DNA from: Winogradskyella sediminis
Lineage (GTDB): Bacteria > Bacteroidota > Bacteroidia > Flavobacteriales > Flavobacteriaceae
Assembly: GCF_003387355.1 (NCBI RefSeq)
Contig: NZ_QUNH01000001.1
Span: forward strand, 62,001 to 126,000
DNA: 64,000 nt
Reading direction: 5' to 3'
Part shown: piece by piece, positions 61,060-64,000 of the stretch
Position numbering within the stretch: the stretch's first letter is position 1
How the letters are laid out: the number at the start of each line of letters is the position of its first letter
Program-made: the position numbers and the translations under genes
The notes under the pieces: generated by a model
The model's database searches: none
Seen by the model: the letters and a program-made list of their open reading frames with translations, nothing else
What the model was told of the DNA's origin: nothing

Positions 61060-61854
61060 ATGCAAAAATTAGTTTTTTTATTTCTCTTTTTATGTTTAGT
61101 TGGTTTTTCTCAAGAAAACTCATCAAAGCAAATTACAGCGACACTAAGAGATTCCACAAAACTTGAAGCTAAAGCTATTTTTGGGATTGATAATTTTGGA
61201 ACGCTCTATTATGCTACCGAAAATAATTCATTTCATAAAAAAACAAAGGACACTATTATAACCTATGCCAATTTTCAATTAGGAGATATTACTACTGCAA
61301 ATACTTTTAATCCTTTAAAAATAAATTTGTTTTACAGAGATTTTAATACAGTTGTAGTACTAGATAACCGTTTGGCAGAAATAAAAAAAATAGATTTCAA
61401 TACTATTCAGCCTTATAAAAACGTCTCTTTTGTTTCATCTGGCTACGACAATTCAATATGGCTATTTAATCAAGATTTTCAATATTTAGAATTATACGAT
61501 TTTAAATCGAATAAAATTAAACTCAAAACCGTACCTGTGCAATCTGAAGTTCTAGATTTAAAAAGCGATTATAATTATTGTTACTTGCTGACTAAAAACT
61601 ATTTATACGTCTATAATTATTTCGGAAGCTTAATTAGAAAAATAGAAAATTCAGGCTATGAAAGTTTAGCCTTTAACGAAGCTCACTTAATTTTAAAAAA
61701 AGAAAAATCTCTATTTATTTTAGAAAAAAATGCTTCTGATATTAAACCTATAAAACATCCAAATTTGTTAATAAAACAGTTTTTGGTAACCAACGAAACA
61801 GTGTATATTTACCACGAAAATTTACTACGTCAATACCATTTAAAAATAGAATAG
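61060..61854 (+). CDS. secreted protein of unknown function, beta-propeller-like
   Basis: A 264-residue protein with a signal peptide (LVFLFLFLCLVGFSQ). The rest shows a repeated pattern of short strands, such as NTVVVLDNRLAEIKKIDF, NSIWLFNQDFQYLELYD and YCYLLTKNYLYVYNYFG, suggesting a WD40/NHL-like propeller. No catalytic motif is seen. It is followed after three bases by a deoxynucleoside kinase, so they are probably co-transcribed, though a functional link is not obvious. Confidence 0.72.
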   Translation: MQKLVFLFLFLCLVGFSQENSSKQITATLRDSTKLEAKAIFGIDNFGTLYYATENNSFHKKTKDTIITYANFQLGDITTANTFNPLKINLFYRDFNTVVVLDNRLAEIKKIDFNTIQPYKNVSFVSSGYDNSIWLFNQDFQYLELYDFKSNKIKLKTVPVQSEVLDLKSDYNYCYLLTKNYLYVYNYFGSLIRKIENSGYESLAFNEAHLILKKEKSLFILEKNASDIKPIKHPNLLIKQFLVTNETVYIYHENLLRQYHLKIE

Positions 61855-61857
61855 ATT

Positions 61858-62472
61858 ATGCACGTTGCTATTGCAGGAAATATAGGAGCTGGAAAAACAA
61901 CGCTCACAAAATTACTCGCTAAACATTTTAAATGGGAGGCACAATTAGAAGACGTGGTTGACAATCCGTATTTAGATGATTTTTATAATCAAATGGAACG
62001 TTGGAGCTTCAATTTGCAAGTCTATTTCTTAAACAGCAGGTTTCGCCAAGTCAATCAAATTCACGATAGCGGAAAGGACATCATCCAAGATAGAACGATT
62101 TATGAAGACGCCCATATTTTTGCACCTAACTTGCATGCCATGGGCTTAATGACCAATCGCGATTTTGAGAACTACTCTTCTCTTTTTGAATTGATGGAAT
62201 CCTTTGTAAAAGGACCAGATTTATTAATCTACCTTCGCAGCTCTATTCCTAATTTAGTGAACCAAATTCACAAACGTGGTCGGGATTATGAAAATACCAT
62301 TAGTATTGATTATTTAAGTCGTTTAAATGAACGCTACGAAGCATGGATTACTAAATATGATAAAGGTAACTTACTTATCATTGACGTTGATAATCTCGAT
62401 TTTGTTGCTAACCCTGAAGATTTAGGAGATATCATTAATAGAATTGATGCCGAAATAAATGGCTTATTCTAA
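61858..62472 (+). CDS. deoxynucleoside kinase
   Basis: 204 residues of the dNK/dCK-dGK family. P-loop AIAGNIGAGKTTLTKLL at the start, LQVYFLNSRFRQVNQI, IIQDRTIYEDAHIFA (Asp-Arg-x-x-Tyr-Glu base-binding segment) and the lid IHKRGRDYE. It phosphorylates deoxynucleosides for salvage, in line with the CNT transporter elsewhere in the window. Base preference cannot be fixed from the sequence. Confidence 0.93.
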   Translation: MHVAIAGNIGAGKTTLTKLLAKHFKWEAQLEDVVDNPYLDDFYNQMERWSFNLQVYFLNSRFRQVNQIHDSGKDIIQDRTIYEDAHIFAPNLHAMGLMTNRDFENYSSLFELMESFVKGPDLLIYLRSSIPNLVNQIHKRGRDYENTISIDYLSRLNERYEAWITKYDKGNLLIIDVDNLDFVANPEDLGDIINRIDAEINGLF

Positions 62473-62521
62473 CGATGACTTTTGATCATCTTTTATTATC
62501 CTTGAACTGTAGTTTATGGCT

Positions 62522-63529
62522 TTACTGCGCTATAAATCCGTTCTCTCTAGCATGTTCAATAGCTTGCTGACTGTTTTCAACGAGTAACATTGGTGTGGTC
62601 TTATATTGATCTATAATTCCTCTAACCCGTAACATTTTCTTTTTATGCTTTACACTACGCAAGTATATGGCTAATATTCTGTCTGGAAATTCGTTCGCAA
62701 TTTCCATATAAATATCCGGATCATGCTCGCCATTATCACCGATTAAAATAAAGGGCAAGTGAGGATAGGTTTTAAGAAGATTCAAAATTTCCTTTTGTTT
62801 TTGAGGCTTTTCACCCTTTTGTTTTTTCTTTAATGCTTCACTAACACTTCGCAATAGAATAGGGCCTTTAGGAAAGTTATTTTGTTTTAAAAAGAGTTTT
62901 AGGTAACGGTATAGATTCCATGGACTATGGCTTACGTAAAAAATAGGATTTGCATTATCACCAGAGACTCCACGATGTAGCTTATGAAAAAACTCTACAG
63001 AACCCTCTAAAGGAATCCTACTTATAGCACTCTTAAACAAACTATTATATATTAATCTCCATTTTAAAAGCGAAACGACTCCTGTATGTAGAATAGTATC
63101 ATCAATATCACTTGCAACGCCGAACTGTGCTTTACTAGAAGGAATTAGTAATTCTCCAGGAAAACGATTTTGATTCTGAATAGGATGTGTTATGTTTTGA
63201 TTGTCATAAGATAATTCAAAAAACAACCAACCTTCTTCATTTGTCAATGATTTTAAATCGTCTAACTGTGCTTCAATTCTAAAATAGCCTTTGTGATCTG
63301 TAGTCGCTTTTAAAACAACGTTATTAGACAGTTTTAAATTTAAATCAATGTTTTTTATTTCATCAGTTCCAAAACGCTTCCATGAATTTAGAATAAGTTG
63401 CCATGTACTTTTGGCATCCAAATTTATAGACTCATCTTCTAAGGCTCTACCTCGAGCATAAAAGTGAGAATCTGTTCCATAACTCTGAAATGCAATAATT
63501 TGTAAAGGATCTTTCTTAAAAATGGGCAT
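62522..63529 (-). CDS. App1-family phosphatase domain protein (DUF2183)
   Basis: The C-terminal half carries a HAD-like fold: FGVASDIDDTILHTGVVSLL with the catalytic Asp pair, PIFYVSHSPWNLY, LLRSVSEALKKKQKGEK and PFILIGDNGEHDPDIY. This is the conserved domain named after yeast App1, a phosphatidate phosphatase. The N-terminal half (about 1-130) is beta-rich with no clear family. No signal peptide is seen, so it is cytoplasmic. It converges with the deoxynucleoside kinase. Confidence 0.88.
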   Translation of the reverse strand: MPIFKKDPLQIIAFQSYGTDSHFYARGRALEDESINLDAKSTWQLILNSWKRFGTDEIKNIDLNLKLSNNVVLKATTDHKGYFRIEAQLDDLKSLTNEEGWLFFELSYDNQNITHPIQNQNRFPGELLIPSSKAQFGVASDIDDTILHTGVVSLLKWRLIYNSLFKSAISRIPLEGSVEFFHKLHRGVSGDNANPIFYVSHSPWNLYRYLKLFLKQNNFPKGPILLRSVSEALKKKQKGEKPQKQKEILNLLKTYPHLPFILIGDNGEHDPDIYMEIANEFPDRILAIYLRSVKHKKKMLRVRGIIDQYKTTPMLLVENSQQAIEHARENGFIAQ

Positions 63530-63810
63530 TTATGTTTCTCTTAAAAAAAGTAAGATACTTTATAATTTAATAAATCTCTACATAAAAATAGAACTTTCAG
63601 TTAAAAAGCAAGTAAATACTGACGGAAAATTCAATGTTAGCTATCTGTTTATCTTTTTATTCAGGAAGAGATTACAATTTTGTAATGCTGACCTCAAAAA
63701 CATGCAGTTCTAATTCGTTAGCCTAATGTTAAATATTTACCAATTTTATAATATTCAGCCTATTTTAGTCAAATCGAGATACTAACCTAACTAAAACCAA
63801 TGCACAAGGC

Positions 63811-64000
63811 ATGAAAAAATTAATTTTTCTACTACTTTTTAGCTTATCCTTCAGTTTAATAAAAGCACAGAACAACGACCAAGAAAACACCATTCCAACA
63901 CCCAATTATAGAGCTGCAGCTAAATACTCTCCAACCAATTTAGCCAAGCTAGTTCACTCTACATCCGTGAGACCACACTGGTTAAAAAACGGAAATCGTT
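63811..64000 (+). CDS. S9 family peptidase (prolyl oligopeptidase type), N-terminal part cut by window edge
   Basis: ATG at 63811 begins a signal peptide (MKKLIFLLLFSLSFSLIKAQ), and the frame stays open to the end. PNYRAAAKYSPTNLAKLV and STSVRPHWLKNGNR match the start of the DPP IV-like periplasmic peptidases of Bacteroidota. The catalytic domain lies outside the window, so the family call rests on about 40 mature residues. Confidence 0.65.
   Translation, partial: MKKLIFLLLFSLSFSLIKAQNNDQENTIPTPNYRAAAKYSPTNLAKLVHSTSVRPHWLKNGNR

Noticed and set aside
1-64000. CRISPR arrays, prophage, transposases, tRNA or rRNA genes
   Set aside because: None seen: no regularly spaced repeats, no recombinase or phage structural motifs, and no cloverleaf with CCA-type ends on either strand.

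Overview
The window is a contiguous piece of a low-GC chromosome from a marine-type flavobacterium (Bacteroidota, Flavobacteriaceae-like). Supporting signs are a gldA gliding gene, a protein with a type IX secretion C-terminal tail, GLPGLI-family proteins, a PL7 alginate lyase with a BACON domain, promoters of the TAnnTTTG type, no Shine-Dalgarno usage, and a DnaG primase with the Bacteroidota-type divergent N-terminus. Gene order is mostly housekeeping. I see no phage, integron, insertion sequence, CRISPR array, tRNA or rRNA.

Layout. 1-7 kb: end of a LuxR-type response regulator, dnaG, an SMR transporter, an ECF sigma / membrane-anchored protein / outer-membrane protein operon, and a polyprenyl diphosphate synthase. 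7-18 kb: a T9SS-secreted protein, rlmN, queA, aroA, a MazG-like pyrophosphohydrolase, two tandem DUF3857/transglutaminase-like proteins, dtd, rsgA. 18-22.3 kb: a four-gene phenylalanine/tyrosine operon (pheA, aminotransferase, tyrA, fused DAHP synthase-chorismate mutase). It is preceded by a complete attenuator: an 18-residue leader peptide with eight aromatic residues, an antiterminator segment and an intrinsic terminator. 22.4-25.3 kb: gldA and two envelope proteins. 25.5-32 kb: a sulfite-assimilation operon (cysH, ferredoxin-type sulfite reductase, cobA, siroheme synthase, ferredoxin-NADP reductase), ending in a ferredoxin pseudogene and headed by an Rrf2 regulator with two matching palindromic operators.

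32-43.7 kb: PL7 lyase; metK behind a SAM-II-like riboswitch; a membrane-anchored dihydrofolate reductase fusion; thyA and a nucleoside transporter with an extra N-terminal domain; a bifunctional nuclease whose 5' leader holds an elaborate predicted RNA structure; etfBA with a palindromic operator and a REP-like inverted pair; pdhB. 43.7-51.5 kb: a DUF5686 outer-membrane protein, cysM/cysE, and soluble plus membrane-bound pyrophosphatases side by side. 51.6-64 kb: a large lipoprotein; an outer-membrane barrel/GLPGLI/GLPGLI module facing a histidine kinase and response regulator, with phased GTTAAC repeats between them; a deoxynucleoside kinase; an App1-type phosphatase; and the start of an S9 peptidase.

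The most interesting non-coding signals are the aromatic attenuator (22129-22256), the structured leader before the bifunctional nuclease (40371-40477), the Rrf2 operator pair, and the multiply broken ferredoxin gene at 25568-25898.
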